From positions 62,001 through 126,000 of the forward strand of contig NZ_FNEE01000005.1 of assembly GCF_900099905.1 (NCBI RefSeq): 64,000 nucleotides of DNA. Direction: 5' to 3'. This DNA is from Mesorhizobium muleiense. Its GTDB lineage: Bacteria > Pseudomonadota > Alphaproteobacteria > Rhizobiales > Rhizobiaceae. The notes under the pieces were generated by a model. The model searched no databases and was not told the DNA's origin. It was given only the letters and a program-made list of their open reading frames with translations. This document shows, one piece after another, positions 1 through 9,107 of this stretch (positions within the stretch are counted from its first letter, which is position 1; the number at the start of each line of letters is the position of its first letter). A program made the translations under genes and the position numbers.

Positions 1-726
1 CGACATGTGCGAATAGGCGCTGCCATCGAACAGTGTCACCTCCGTTCCAGTCGCCCGCAGGCGCTCGGCGAAGGCCCATGAGGCTGCCGCACGACCCGCT
101 GCGCGCGAATAGGCGATGAAGGTCGCCGGATGTTTGCGGCTCCCGACATGGGTGGCCGGCGACAGCGTTCGCCACTGCGCCGGGTCGGGAAACGCCTTTG
201 CATAGGCCCGTGTCATGCCGCCGCTCCTCGCAAGCGCCTCCAGGTCATAAGCCCTGGTATCGTTCAGAACCAGCGCCGCGACGCCGGGCAGACCGCCGCG
301 CAGCCCGGTCAGTGCGGTGAGATGGCTGCCGGCCGAATGGCCCATCACCGCAATCCGGTTCGGATCGCCGCCGTATCCGGCGATGTTGGCGCGCACGTAG
401 CGATAGGCCTGCTCGATATCGTTGGCCTGGGTGGCGACATCAGCCTCAGGCAGCATCCGGTAGTCGATCGAGACGAAGCAGAAGCCATTGTCGAGCAGGA
501 AGTCCGGCTTGACGTCGACGTTGGTGCGATTGCCGGCTCGCCAGGCACCGCCATGGATGAAAACGATCACAGGCAGGGAGCTGGCGCCGGCGCGCGCGTA
601 GATATCGAGCCTGGCCGGACCGTAGTCGATAGTTTGCGGAGATGGCGAAAGCCGGCGCGACGCCGCCGAAGCGCTGGCCGTCAACAAAGCCATCGACGTC
701 AAAAGCAGGGTTCGCCGATCGATCAC
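1..726 (-). CDS. alpha/beta hydrolase (esterase/lipase fold-3 type), C-terminus outside window
   Basis: The minus strand is open from a GTG at 726, preceded by GGAGGTGA, to the window edge, giving 242 residues without a stop. The N-terminus carries an Arg-Arg pair followed by a hydrophobic stretch ending in Ala-Ser-Ala, so it is probably an exported protein, perhaps through Tat. The oxyanion motif HGGAW is near residue 55 and the nucleophile motif GHSAG near residue 125. The catalytic Asp region is present and the segment SAYSHMS reaches the edge just after the expected catalytic His. These features place it with small carboxylesterases of the kynurenine-formamidase/BD-FAE type; the substrate cannot be told. 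The gene is 3'-truncated only by the window, not broken. Confidence 0.75.
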   Translation of the reverse strand, partial: MIDRRTLLLTSMALLTASASAASRRLSPSPQTIDYGPARLDIYARAGASSLPVIVFIHGGAWRAGNRTNVDVKPDFLLDNGFCFVSIDYRMLPEADVATQANDIEQAYRYVRANIAGYGGDPNRIAVMGHSAGSHLTALTGLRGGLPGVAALVLNDTRAYDLEALARSGGMTRAYAKAFPDPAQWRTLSPATHVGSRKHPATFIAYSRAAGRAAASWAFAERLRATGTEVTLFDGSAYSHMS

Positions 727-811
727 CGTCACCTCCAGACAGCCCGGTCGAAAGTGCACGCCGGCGCGGCGAGCGTCCAGGATTGATTAGCCGCGAAAGA
801 ACCTATCAGAA

Positions 812-1705
812 CTAAATCTCGCCGGCCGGCCTGATCCTCAGCCTTGCAATCCGGTTCTTGTCGCGCTTCATGACGACGAAGCGCTTGCCGTGAAAGGTGA
901 ACGCCTGCTTCTCGTCCGGGATCAATTGCGTCTCGTGGATGACGAGACCGGCAATGGTGGTGGCTTCTTCGTCCGGCAGGTCCCAGTCGAGCGCCCGATT
1001 CAGGTCGCGGATCGACACAGTGCCATCGACGACGACGGAGCCGTCGGCTTCCTGCTTGACGCCCTGCATGTCGATATCGTGCTCGTCGGCTATCTCGCCG
1101 ACGATCTCCTCGATGATGTCCTCCAGCGTCACCAGCCCCTCGACCTCGCCATACTCGTCGACGACGATAGCGAAATGCGCCTTGCGCCGCAGGAAGGCGT
1201 TGAGCTGTTCCTGCAGCGTCGTGGTATCGGGCACGAACCACGGTTTTGAAGCGATCTTCATCACGTCGATCTTGGAAAAGTCGTTGCCGACATCGTTCAG
1301 CGCACGCAGCAGGTCCTTGGCGTGCAGCACGCCGACGATGTTGTCGAGCGAGCCCTTCCACAAGGGCATGCGGGTATGCGGGCTCTGCAGGATCTCGCGC
1401 ACCACTGCCTCCGGCCCATTGTCGGCATTGACCGAGCGCATGTTGGTGCGGTGGACCATGACATCGGACACTTCGAGCTCGTCGAGATCGGACAGGCGGC
1501 CGATGCGGGCGCGACCCTCGCGCACCACCTGGCCGTCGCGTCGAAAATCGTCGACGGCGCTGCGCGATTCGTCATGGTTCGAATGCTGCGGCTCGATGCG
1601 CTGCAATTCATAGCCGAATGCAGCGAGCAGGCGCGCGCGAAAGACACAGGCGAGCAGGCCGAGCCCGGCAAGGACAGCAGCGACAATCCAGCCGGCCTCG
1701 CTCAT
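812..1705 (-). CDS. CBS-domain/CorC-HlyC family protein lacking the DUF21 membrane domain
   Basis: This 297-residue protein has one N-terminal membrane segment (about residues 6-30), two CBS domains (about 80-200) and a C-terminal CorC/HlyC transporter-associated domain (about 215-295, with motifs such as [13 protein letters not shown]). Family members of this subtype, found next to aroB in rhizobia, are normally about 430 residues with a four-helix DUF21 transporter domain before the CBS pair. Here that domain is absent and only a short linker joins the single helix to the CBS region. The start codon overlaps the aroB stop as ATGA, so translation is coupled to aroB. Homologues are linked to Mg/Co efflux or membrane-damage tolerance; with no DUF21 domain a regulatory role is more likely than transport, which is inference. 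Confidence 0.8.
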   Translation of the reverse strand: MSEAGWIVAAVLAGLGLLACVFRARLLAAFGYELQRIEPQHSNHDESRSAVDDFRRDGQVVREGRARIGRLSDLDELEVSDVMVHRTNMRSVNADNGPEAVVREILQSPHTRMPLWKGSLDNIVGVLHAKDLLRALNDVGNDFSKIDVMKIASKPWFVPDTTTLQEQLNAFLRRKAHFAIVVDEYGEVEGLVTLEDIIEEIVGEIADEHDIDMQGVKQEADGSVVVDGTVSIRDLNRALDWDLPDEEATTIAGLVIHETQLIPDEKQAFTFHGKRFVVMKRDKNRIARLRIRPAGEI

Positions 1706-2886
1706 CCCGGTCGGCCTCTCGGCTGACCCGGTCGGCCTCTCGGCCGACCCGGTCGGCTGTTCTGCTGACCCGGATGGTTCTCCCTCAGAAACGACAGCAC
1801 TTCCGACGCCGGCACGTCCTTGGCGATGAAGGCCTGGCCGATGCCGCGCGTCAGGATGAAGGTCAGCGCGCCGCGCGACACCTTCTTGTCCTGGGTGATG
1901 AAGGCAAGCAGCGCTTCGGCGTCAGGCAATTCACCCGGAATATCGGCCATGCGCCAGGGCAGGCCAACGGCGCGAAGATGCGCCTCGACGCGCGCCGCAT
2001 CGTCGGGACTTGCCAGGTTGAGGCGTGACGAAAAGCGATAAGCCAGCGCCATGCCGATGGCGACGCCCTCGCCGTGGACGAGACGGGCGCTGTCATATTG
2101 GGTGGCGCCCTCGAGCGCGTGGCCGAACGTGTGGCCGAGATTGAGCAGCGCGCGGTCGCCGGTCTCGAACTCGTCGCGGCCGACGACATCGGCCTTGGCG
2201 CGGCAGGCCTCGGCGATGGCCTCGGCCCGCTGCGGGCCGCCGGCGAACACCTTGCCCCAGTTTTCCTCCAGCCAGGCGAAGAAGTCGGGGCGATCGATGA
2301 GCCCGTATTTGGCGAGTTCGGCATAACCCGCCCGGAATTCCCGTATCGGCAGCGTGTCGAGCACTTCGGTGTCGGCCAGCACCAGTTTCGGCTGATGGAA
2401 GACGCCGACGAGGTTCTTGCCACGCGCACTGTTGATGCCGGTCTTGCCGCCGACGGAAGAGTCGACCTGCGCCAGCAGCGAGGTCGGGATCTGCACGAAA
2501 TTCATGCCGCGGCGCACGATGCCGGCGGCAAATCCGGCCAGATCGCCGATGACACCCCCACCGAGCGCGACGACGACATCGCCGCGTTCCAGTCTTGCGG
2601 CGAGCACGCCGTCCACCACCTCTTCGAGATGCGCGAAACTCTTGGTCTTTTCCCCCGCCGGCAGCGTGATGACGGCGGGCCGGATGCCTACCTTTTCAAG
2701 GCCGGCCCTCAACGTCTCGAGGTGGGCGGCGGCGACATTGACGTCGGTGACCACCGCGGCGCGCGTGCCGGGCAGGCGGCGCGAAATCTCGGTGCCGGCG
2801 CGCAGCAGCAGGCCCGAGCCGATCAATATGTCATAGGCGCGATCGCCGAGCCCGACTTCGACGGTGACTGTCGCATTGCTGCTCAC
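1702..2886 (-). CDS. aroB: 3-dehydroquinate synthase
   Basis: The enzyme converts DAHP to 3-dehydroquinate, the second step of the shikimate pathway, using NAD and a divalent metal in the cytoplasm. The GTG start at 2886 overlaps the aroK stop as GTGA; a longer reading frame upstream only shadows aroK. The protein has 394 residues. The NAD-binding glycine run [11 protein letters not shown] lies at 109-119 and the active-site stretch [10 protein letters not shown] at about 143-152; the His metal ligands are in [10 protein letters not shown]. The last 24 or so residues are a Pro-Gly-Arg tail made by a 21-bp tandem repeat and are not part of the usual fold. Operon order is aroK-aroB-CBS protein. 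Confidence 0.95.
   Translation of the reverse strand: MSSNATVTVEVGLGDRAYDILIGSGLLLRAGTEISRRLPGTRAAVVTDVNVAAAHLETLRAGLEKVGIRPAVITLPAGEKTKSFAHLEEVVDGVLAARLERGDVVVALGGGVIGDLAGFAAGIVRRGMNFVQIPTSLLAQVDSSVGGKTGINSARGKNLVGVFHQPKLVLADTEVLDTLPIREFRAGYAELAKYGLIDRPDFFAWLEENWGKVFAGGPQRAEAIAEACRAKADVVGRDEFETGDRALLNLGHTFGHALEGATQYDSARLVHGEGVAIGMALAYRFSSRLNLASPDDAARVEAHLRAVGLPWRMADIPGELPDAEALLAFITQDKKVSRGALTFILTRGIGQAFIAKDVPASEVLSFLRENHPGQQNSRPGRPRGRPGQPRGRPG
1706..1768. repeat. three tandem 21-bp units at the aroB 3' end
   Basis: Three consecutive 21-bp units (1706-1726, 1727-1747, 1748-1768) begin CCCGGTCGG. Units 1 and 2 differ at one base; unit 3 is more diverged. The period is seven codons, so aroB stays in frame and gains a Gly-Arg-Pro-rich tail. 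The innermost unit abuts the start of the downstream CBS gene. Confidence 0.9.
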
Positions 2887-3488
2887 GAGCGCGCCTCGCC
2901 TGTCGCGGCTGCCACGCCGAAATACCCGCAAAGCGCGTTCACCACCTCGGCGGCGATGACCTCCTTGCGATCGTCGCGGGTCGGCACGGTAACATCGGCG
3001 GTTGCGTAGACCGGATAGCGCTCGGCCATCAACCGCTCGATCACGGCACGGGGATCGGCGCTTTTCAGGAGCGGCCGGTTCTGCTTCTTGGAAACGCGGT
3101 CCATCAACAGGTCGATCTCGGCCTTCAGCCATACCGACACGCCATGGCCGGCAATGGCCTCCCGCGTCGGCGCGCTCATGAAGGCGCCCCCGCCCGTCGA
3201 CAGCACCTGCGGGCCGTGTTCCAATATGCGCAGGATGACGCGCTGCTCCAGCGCCCGGAACTCGGGCTCGCCATAGCGTTCGAACAGTTCCGGGACGCTC
3301 ATCCGCGACACGCTTTCGATTTCCTGATCACTGTCCATGAAAGGCAGTCCCAGCATCCCCGCCACCTTGCGGCCGATCGCCGTCTTGCCGGCGCCCATCA
3401 GGCCGACAAAGACAATGGAACGGCTGCCCAGCCGGCCGAGCAGCGCGGCATGGCTCTCATCGGGAGGATTGGCTGGCAACGCGTTCAT
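2883..3488 (-). CDS. aroK: shikimate kinase
   Basis: It phosphorylates shikimate with ATP in the cytoplasm. The 201-residue protein has the P-loop GLMGAGKT at 29-36, the Mg/shikimate-binding DSD at 52-54, the GGG motif in STGGGAF near residue 98 and the lid-region Arg of NRPLL. An N-terminal extension of about 20 residues before the first beta strand is common in rhizobial AroK. It is the first gene of the aroK-aroB-CBS operon. The divergent gap to 3763 must hold its promoter, but I see no clear -10/-35 pair. Confidence 0.95.
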   Translation of the reverse strand: MNALPANPPDESHAALLGRLGSRSIVFVGLMGAGKTAIGRKVAGMLGLPFMDSDQEIESVSRMSVPELFERYGEPEFRALEQRVILRILEHGPQVLSTGGGAFMSAPTREAIAGHGVSVWLKAEIDLLMDRVSKKQNRPLLKSADPRAVIERLMAERYPVYATADVTVPTRDDRKEVIAAEVVNALCGYFGVAAATGEARS

Positions 3489-3762
3489 GACACCATGATG
3501 TTTCTAAGCAGGTTCCGCAAATCTATCTCAGGTTTTGCGACAGAACCTGCGACAAGCCAAAGAATCCAGGCAGGCATTTTCGGGCTAGCCCACGAATGCC
3601 TGCTTAGACCCCTCTTTGCCGGCGTATCGACATCAAAAGCCTGATTGCGTCAAGCGTGGCGCCGCCGCACGTCGTCCGCGCTTCGCCCTTGAATTGGCCG
3701 GATTGGCGTCTCATAAGGGCACTGGGTTTGGAAACGCAGAACAACAAGACGGGCGAGAATTG

Positions 3763-3915
3763 ATGCCGACACTGTTCCGCTTTGTCGTGACGCTCACGAT
3801 TCTGGCCGGCATTGTCTATGGCGCGATGTTCGCTCTGGCGATGTTCGTCGAGCCGAGAAAGGCCGAAATGAGCGTGCGCATCCCTCCCGAAAAGCTCATT
3901 CCCAAGAAAAACTGA
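3763..3915 (+). CDS. 50-residue single-span membrane peptide upstream of xerD
   Basis: The reading frame is open from 3616, but the best start is the ATG at 3763, just after GGGCGAGAATTG; the peptide then begins MPTLFRF. One membrane segment spans about residues 8-29, followed by a basic cytoplasmic tail rich in Lys and Pro ending PKKN. The next gene, xerD, begins 5 bp downstream, so the two are co-transcribed. I recognise it only as a small protein often found before xerD in related genomes; its function is unknown. Codon use and the tight spacing support that it is real. Confidence 0.7.
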   Translation: MPTLFRFVVTLTILAGIVYGAMFALAMFVEPRKAEMSVRIPPEKLIPKKN

Positions 3916-3920
3916 GAGAC

Positions 3921-4838
3921 ATGAACAGCACGGCCCGCATCGAAGCCTTTCTGGAAATGATGAGCGCCGAGCGCGGCGCTGCCGAAAACACGCTTTCCAG
4001 CTATCGCCGCGACCTCGAAGACGCATCAGCCGAGATCGACGGCGGGCTCGCTGGTGCCGCCGCCACCGATATCCGCAACTATCTCGACGATATAGCCGCA
4101 CGCGGTTTTGCCGCCACCTCGCAGGCACGCAAGCTGTCGGCGATGCGCCAGTTCTTCAAGTTCCTCTACGCGGAGGGTCTGCGCGGCGACGACCCGACCG
4201 GAACCCTGGACAGTCCGAAGAAGGGCCGGCCGCTGCCGAAGACGATGAGCGAGGCCGATACCGGCCGGCTGATCGACCGTGCGGCGCAGGAGGCGGCTGG
4301 CGCCTCGCTGAACGATGGCGACGGCCTGGCGGCGCTGCGCCTGCATGCGCTGGTCGAGGTGCTCTACGCCACCGGCCTGCGGGTTTCCGAACTGGTCGGC
4401 CTGCCGGTGACGGTGGCGCTGCGCGACGATCGTTTCTTCATGGTGCGCGGCAAGGGTGACAAGGAACGCATGGTGCCGCTATCGGCAAAGGCGCGCGTGG
4501 CCATGCGGGCCTGGCTCGCTGCCCGGGCAACGGTGCCGGCTTTGGCGGATAGCCCGTTCCTGTTTCCGGCGGCAAGCGACAGCGGCTATCTCTCCAGGCA
4601 GGTCTTCGCCCGCGACCTGAAGGGCCTTGCCGCGCGGGCCGGCATCGCCTCGGCGAAAATATCGCCGCACGTGCTGCGCCATGCTTTTGCCAGCCATCTC
4701 CTGCAGAACGGCGCCGATCTCAGGGCGGTGCAGCAGTTGCTTGGCCATGCCGATATTTCAACGACGCAGATTTACACACATGTTCTGGAGGAGCGGCTGG
4801 TGCGGCTGGTCAACGATCATCATCCGCTTGCCGACTAG
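3921..4838 (+). CDS. xerD: site-specific tyrosine recombinase XerD
   Basis: XerD acts with XerC at dif to resolve chromosome dimers. The 305-residue protein has the N-terminal core-binding SAM-like domain (about 1-95) and the C-terminal catalytic domain. Catalytic residues are visible: Arg154 in TGLRVSEL, Lys near 179 in GKGDKER, His250 and Arg253 in HVLRHAF, His276 in LLGHADIS and the nucleophile Tyr285 in QIYTHV. Its position beside aroK/aroB and accA is the usual alphaproteobacterial core order, so it is the housekeeping recombinase and not an island integrase. Confidence 0.93.
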   Translation: MNSTARIEAFLEMMSAERGAAENTLSSYRRDLEDASAEIDGGLAGAAATDIRNYLDDIAARGFAATSQARKLSAMRQFFKFLYAEGLRGDDPTGTLDSPKKGRPLPKTMSEADTGRLIDRAAQEAAGASLNDGDGLAALRLHALVEVLYATGLRVSELVGLPVTVALRDDRFFMVRGKGDKERMVPLSAKARVAMRAWLAARATVPALADSPFLFPAASDSGYLSRQVFARDLKGLAARAGIASAKISPHVLRHAFASHLLQNGADLRAVQQLLGHADISTTQIYTHVLEERLVRLVNDHHPLAD

Positions 4839-4903
4839 GCGTCATATCGCTATGTGAGGACCACGTTCCACCGCCCGGAGCCTCTATTTCCCAGGTTCCG
4901 CCA

Positions 4904-4939
4904 GTCATTGCCTCCCGGCTTGTCATTGCCTCCCGGCTT
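4904..4939. repeat. perfect 18-bp tandem duplication before accA
   Basis: The unit GTCATTGCCTCCCGGCTT occurs twice head to tail, at 4904-4921 and 4922-4939, ending 16 bp before the accA start codon. It could affect spacing or structure of the accA 5' leader. Confidence 0.9.
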
Positions 4940-4955
4940 ATCGGTCCGCTCAAGA

Positions 4956-5906
4956 ATGTACAATTACCTCGATTTCGAAAAGCCGGTCGCCGATCTCGAA
5001 GGCAAGATCATCGAGTTGAAGAAGCTCGCCGAGAATGGCGAGGCGGTCGATGTCGGCGATGAGATCAGCCGGCTCGAGAAACGCGTGCGCGACGCATTGC
5101 GCGACACTTACAAGGCACTGACCCCGTGGCAGAAGGTGCAGGTGGCGCGCCATCCGGACAGGCCGCATTGCGTCGACTACATCAAGGGGCTGTTCAATGA
5201 TTTCACGCCGCTTGCCGGCGATCGCAATTTTGGCGAGGACCAGGCGATCGTCGGCGGCTTCGCCCGCTTCCGCGGCGAGCCGGTGGCGATCATCGGCCAG
5301 GAAAAGGGCTCGGACACGGCCAGCCGGCTGAGGCATAATTTCGGCTCGGTGCGGCCGGAGGGCTATCGCAAGGCGGTGCGGCTGATGGAACTCGCCGACC
5401 GCTTCAATATCCCGTTGCTGACGCTGGTCGACACGGCCGGCGCCTATCCGGGCGTCAATGCCGAGGAGCGCGGCCAGGCCGAAGCCATCGCCCGCTCGAC
5501 CTCGGCCTGTCTTCGCCTGAAGGTACCGTCGATCTCGGTGGTCATCGGCGAAGGGGGCTCCGGCGGTGCCATCGCAATCGCCACCGCCAACCGCGTCTAC
5601 ATGCTCGAGCACGCCATCTATTCGGTGATCTCGCCGGAGGGCGCTGCCTCGATCCTGTGGCGCGACACCACCCGCTCGAAGGATGCGGCGACCAACATGA
5701 AGATCACCGCTCAGGATCTGCTGGAGCTGAAGATCATCGACGCCATCGTTCCCGAACCGCTCGGCGGCGCCCATCGTGGCCCGGATACGGTGATTGCCGC
5801 CACCGGCGATCTCATTGCCAAAACGATGAAGGAATTCTCCGGCGCCAACACCGATTTTCGTGAGCAGCGCCGCGAGAAATATCTGGCTATGGGGCGAAAC
5901 CTCTAG
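4956..5906 (+). CDS. accA: acetyl-CoA carboxylase carboxyltransferase subunit alpha
   Basis: With AccD it transfers the carboxyl group from carboxybiotin to acetyl-CoA, the first committed step of fatty-acid synthesis. I place the start at the ATG at 4956 ([10 protein letters not shown]), which gives 316 residues, the usual length. The 34 extra residues of the longer frame run through the tandem duplication and are not expected. Conserved stretches include the N-terminal coiled helix ([11 protein letters not shown]), GQEKG near 110, the glycine-rich CoA-binding segment GEGGSGGA near 195 and [10 protein letters not shown]. No accD or accBC is in the window. Confidence 0.95.
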   Translation: MYNYLDFEKPVADLEGKIIELKKLAENGEAVDVGDEISRLEKRVRDALRDTYKALTPWQKVQVARHPDRPHCVDYIKGLFNDFTPLAGDRNFGEDQAIVGGFARFRGEPVAIIGQEKGSDTASRLRHNFGSVRPEGYRKAVRLMELADRFNIPLLTLVDTAGAYPGVNAEERGQAEAIARSTSACLRLKVPSISVVIGEGGSGGAIAIATANRVYMLEHAIYSVISPEGAASILWRDTTRSKDAATNMKITAQDLLELKIIDAIVPEPLGGAHRGPDTVIAATGDLIAKTMKEFSGANTDFREQRREKYLAMGRNL

Positions 5907-5907
5907 A

Positions 5908-5965
5908 CTATGATCCCGAACCGAGACTCAGCGCAGCAAAAAGTGGGTACCGGTTTTCGCAAAAG
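5908..5965. repeat. possible degenerate rhizobial intergenic repeat
   Basis: The stretch after accA contains TGATCCCGAACC and then AAAAAGTGGGTACCGGTTTTCG. It resembles the short repeat built on GATCCCGAAAAGTGGGNACCGGTTTTCGG that recurs between genes in Hyphomicrobiales. This is from memory of that motif; the copy here is imperfect and may be degenerate. The rest of the gap to 6199 shows no gene. Confidence 0.4.
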
Positions 5966-6199
5966 GCGTGGTCGAACAAGAGGATTCAGGCCGGCCGATT
6001 TCAGTCGGACGGACCGCCGGACGGTTTCGACGCCGCAATGTGGCGAGATTAAGCACCTTCGCCACAAAAATGCCGCTGCGCTCGTTTCAATCGGATTGCC
6101 GTAAGGCCCGGCGCTGCGGTAAGGAATTTTCAAGGTTAACGGGCTTAGGGTTGGGCCTGTCGGCCCTGATGCCTGCGGTCCGAAAGAAAAGACATAGCC

Positions 6200-7528
6200 A
6201 TGTTTGCCAAACTTGCCCGCACCGCACTTGTGATTGCCGCGATAGGCGTCGCTGGCTGCAACGATTCTTCGATGAAGGATTTTGCCCCCCACGCCAACAA
6301 GCCGTTGCCCGAAAAAATCCTGGCCAGCATGAAGGCCAAGGGCATGACCCGCACCTCGCCGGTGATGGCCCGCATCTTCAAGGAAGAGGGCAAGCTCGAA
6401 ATCTGGAAGGCCAAGACCAACGGTCGCTATGACTTGGTCGCCAGCTACGACATCTGCAAATGGTCGGGCAAGCTGGGCCCCAAATACACCGAAGGCGACC
6501 GCCAGGCGCCGGAGGGCTTCTATACGGTCCGTCCGGCGCAGATGAATCCGCGGTCGAGCTACCACCTTGCCTTCAACATCGGCTATCCCAACGTCTACGA
6601 CCGCGCCAATGGCCGCACCGGTTCCCATCTGATGGTCCATGGCGCCTGCTCGTCGTCGGGCTGTTATTCGATGACCGACGCGCAGATCGAGCAGATCTAC
6701 GCCTTCGGCCGCGACGCTTTCCAGGGCGGGCAGACCGAGTTCCAGATCCAGGCCTTTCCGTTCCGCATGACCGCCGCCAACATGGCGCGCTATCGCAAAG
6801 ATCCGAACTACGAATTCTGGAAGATGCTGAAGGTCGGCTACGACAATTTCGAGATCACGAAAGTGCCGCCGAAGGTCGATGTCTGCGAGAAGCGCTATGT
6901 CTTCAACCAGGTCGCGCCTGACGGCGAGACCTTCGATCCGACCGGCGCCTGCCCCGCGACGACGCAGCCGGACTCGCTGAAGAGCGCCTTCAATGCCTAC
7001 CAGAGCACCTACGAGGCGGCTTTCAGCGGCGCGGTCAAGGCCAGCGTGCCGGCGCCCAAGCCGACTATCGGCGGGATCAAGGAAGCCAGCATCGTCTCCG
7101 AGTGGTCGAAGAAACGCGCCCGTGGCGAACGCGTGCCGATCGATCCGCCGTCGTTCAACGCCGACGGCTCGGTGACGGCGACGGCGCGCATGGGCCGCAT
7201 CGATTCGCCGGCGGGCCGCAAGATGGCCGCGCTCGACGCCGAGAAGGCCGCCAAGCAGAAGGCCGAGGAGCAAAGGCTTGCCGCGATAGAAGCGGCCAAG
7301 GCCGCGAAAGAGGCGGCCAGGGCTCAGGCTCTGGCCGAAAAGCAAACGGCCAGGATCAATTCGCTGGCCGAAGAGGAGGATGCCAGGGCCGCTGCCGAAG
7401 CGCCTGTCGCTACCGCGACAATCGCGTCGTCCCCCGATGCCGCCCCGGCCGCAACGCAGGCGGCGAATGCCGGTGAAAGCAGGACGACAAGGCTGAAGAA
7501 GAAGCTGCTCGGCATGTTCGGCGGCTGA
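6200..7528 (+). CDS. lipoprotein with L,D-transpeptidase (YkuD/YafK-like) domain
   Basis: The 442-residue precursor has a lipobox VAGC with Cys20 as the lipidated residue, so it should sit in the envelope facing the periplasm. The YafK-type catalytic region spans about 65-200: His147 and Cys155 in HGACSSSGCYSMT are the expected catalytic residues of L,D-transpeptidase/L,D-endopeptidase-like enzymes. From about residue 330 the protein becomes an Ala/Lys/Glu-rich predicted coiled coil with a basic end, unusual for the family and perhaps a peptidoglycan or envelope spacer. The E. coli relative YafK (DpaA) detaches Braun lipoprotein from peptidoglycan; the activity here is inferred. Confidence 0.8.
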   Translation: MFAKLARTALVIAAIGVAGCNDSSMKDFAPHANKPLPEKILASMKAKGMTRTSPVMARIFKEEGKLEIWKAKTNGRYDLVASYDICKWSGKLGPKYTEGDRQAPEGFYTVRPAQMNPRSSYHLAFNIGYPNVYDRANGRTGSHLMVHGACSSSGCYSMTDAQIEQIYAFGRDAFQGGQTEFQIQAFPFRMTAANMARYRKDPNYEFWKMLKVGYDNFEITKVPPKVDVCEKRYVFNQVAPDGETFDPTGACPATTQPDSLKSAFNAYQSTYEAAFSGAVKASVPAPKPTIGGIKEASIVSEWSKKRARGERVPIDPPSFNADGSVTATARMGRIDSPAGRKMAALDAEKAAKQKAEEQRLAAIEAAKAAKEAARAQALAEKQTARINSLAEEEDARAAAEAPVATATIASSPDAAPAATQAANAGESRTTRLKKKLLGMFGG

Positions 7529-7533
7529 GCTTC

Positions 7534-7821
7534 ATGCCTGAACACGGAGATGGGGGCCAGGAAGACAGGCCCTCAACCAGCCCCGCCCCCGCCCCCGCCC
7601 CCGTCTACGACCTCAAAGGCCTGAACTGCCCGTTGCCCGTGCTCAAAGCAAAAAAGCGGTTGGCCACAATGCAGCCGGGCAGCTGGCTATGGCTCGAAAC
7701 CACTGACCCCCTCGCCGTCATCGACATTCCCGCCTTCTGCACCGAGAGCGGCCATCGGTTGATCGAAACGGCAGCGGTTTCCGGCGGCCATCGCTTTCTG
7801 GTCGAGCGCGGCGGCGGCTGA
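7534..7821 (+). CDS. TusA/SirA-family sulfurtransferase-like protein
   Basis: This 95-residue protein has a Pro/Ala-rich N-terminal tail of about 23 residues and then a TusA fold, with the signature CPLPVLKAKK starting at the active-site Cys in GLNCPLP. Family members carry persulfide sulfur for tRNA thiolation or other sulfur relay. It starts 5 bp after the L,D-transpeptidase gene, so the pair is probably co-transcribed. No TusBCDE partners are in view, which is usual for rhizobial TusA-like genes, so the sulfur acceptor is unknown. Confidence 0.8.
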   Translation: MPEHGDGGQEDRPSTSPAPAPAPVYDLKGLNCPLPVLKAKKRLATMQPGSWLWLETTDPLAVIDIPAFCTESGHRLIETAAVSGGHRFLVERGGG

Positions 7822-7830
7822 GCGGGATAA

Positions 7831-7982
7831 TCTCCCCCCTTGAGGGGGAGATGGCCGGCAGGCCAGAGGGGGTTGCCGCGCGTGAAGCGCCAACCTTATC
7901 TTTCGTTCCTACGGGGCGTCGCACCAGCCGAGACGACCCCCTCTGTCGCCTTCGGCGACATCTCCCCCTCGAGGGGGGAGAT
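7831..7982. repeat. RIME-like palindromic intergenic element, copy 1
   Basis: The gap between the convergent TusA-like and CobW genes is filled by an element with two GC-rich hairpins, CTCCCCCTTGAGGGGGAG-type at the left and CTCCCCCTCGAGGGGGGAG-type at the right, and with inner arms GAGGGGG and CCCCCTC. Architecture matches the Rhizobium-specific intergenic mosaic elements. It may also end transcription for both flanking genes. Confidence 0.75.
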
Positions 7983-7990
7983 CAGCCGCT

Positions 7991-9103
7991 TCACCGCCCG
8001 GCGATGGCCAGCGGGTTGTTTTCCAGCGCTGCGCGGTCCGGTGAGTCGATCGACGGCCGGTTGGTGAAGGCGGCAAACAGCCGGCGGACGTAATCTTCCG
8101 GCATGTCGAGCGTGATCAGCACCAGCCTTGTGCCGCGTTGGCCGTCCGGCCAGGACGGCAGCCGCGCCGGCGGATGCAGGGTCTTCTGGACGCCGTGGAC
8201 GACCAGTGGCCGCGACGGGTCTTCCAGCAATTCGATGACGCCCTTCATGCGCAACAGGCGCTCGCCATGTGCTGATCGCAACAGGTCGAGGAACATCTCG
8301 ATCGCCGAAAACGGCACCGGCCCGTCATGAACGAGCGAGTAGGAGCGCACCCGGGAATCGTGCCGATGGTCATGATCGTGGTCATGGTCGCCGTGGTCAT
8401 GGTCGTCATGGTGGTGGTGATCATGGGCGGCTTCCTCGCCCAGCCAGCGCCGCACGTCGGCGGACTTGGTGGCTGGGTTATAGAGGCCGCAATCGAACAG
8501 CGCCGCTGCATCGGTCCTTCTGTCACCCGCATCGAGCAGCTCGGCACCCGGATTGATCTGCCGCAGCCGCGCCCGCAAGGCCTCGACGTCGCGCGGATCG
8601 GTGGCCAGATCGGCTTTCGTCAGCACGATGCGGTCGGCGACCGCCGCCTGCTTCACTGCCTCGACATGGGCGTCGAGCGTCGCATCTCCGTTGACCGCGT
8701 CGACCAGCGTGATGACGCCGTCGAGCCGGAAGGCCTCGACCAGCGCCGGATGGGCCATGATCGACTGCAGCACCGGCGCCGGATCGGCGAGGCCGGTGGT
8801 TTCGATGACGACGCGGGCAAGCCGGGCGATGCGGCCGGTCTGCAGCCGGTCGACGAGATCGGCCAGCGTGTCGACCAGTTCGCCGCGCACCGTGCAGCAG
8901 AGACAGCCGTCGGAAAGCTGGATGATGCCGTCGGAGGCTTGTTCGACCAGGAGATGGTCGATCGCCACCTCGCCGAACTCGTTGATGATGACCGCGGTGT
9001 CGGCGAGCGCGGGATCCCTGAGCAGCCGGTTGAGCAGCGTCGTTTTGCCGGCGCCGAGAAAACCGGTCAGCACCGAAACGGCGATGGGAAAGCCGCTGCT
9101 CAT
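7991..9103 (-). CDS. CobW/COG0523-family GTPase, probable metal chaperone
   Basis: The 370-residue protein has the Walker A motif GFLGAGKT at 14-21, the hallmark metal-binding CLCC at 67-70, a switch region with ETTGLADP and a C-terminal CobW_C domain (from about 260). Between the two domains is a dense His/Asp run, with more than a dozen His in about 25 residues, typical of Zn- or Ni-handling members. No cobalamin genes are near, so a zinc metallochaperone (YjiA/ZNG1-like) role is more likely than CobW proper. It starts 4 bp after the stop of the upstream D,D-carboxypeptidase gene, so the two form an operon. No Zur-like site is evident. Confidence 0.85.
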   Translation of the reverse strand: MSSGFPIAVSVLTGFLGAGKTTLLNRLLRDPALADTAVIINEFGEVAIDHLLVEQASDGIIQLSDGCLCCTVRGELVDTLADLVDRLQTGRIARLARVVIETTGLADPAPVLQSIMAHPALVEAFRLDGVITLVDAVNGDATLDAHVEAVKQAAVADRIVLTKADLATDPRDVEALRARLRQINPGAELLDAGDRRTDAAALFDCGLYNPATKSADVRRWLGEEAAHDHHHHDDHDHGDHDHDHDHRHDSRVRSYSLVHDGPVPFSAIEMFLDLLRSAHGERLLRMKGVIELLEDPSRPLVVHGVQKTLHPPARLPSWPDGQRGTRLVLITLDMPEDYVRRLFAAFTNRPSIDSPDRAALENNPLAIAGR

Positions 9104-9107
9104 CAGC

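Noticed and set aside
3921..4838. XerD as an island integrase
   Set aside because: Its length, RKHRHY residues and place between aroK and accA mark the housekeeping XerD.
8360..8440. Simple-sequence repeat of CAT/CAC-type triplets
   Set aside because: It encodes the His/Asp-rich metal-binding loop of the CobW-family protein, which is common in that family.
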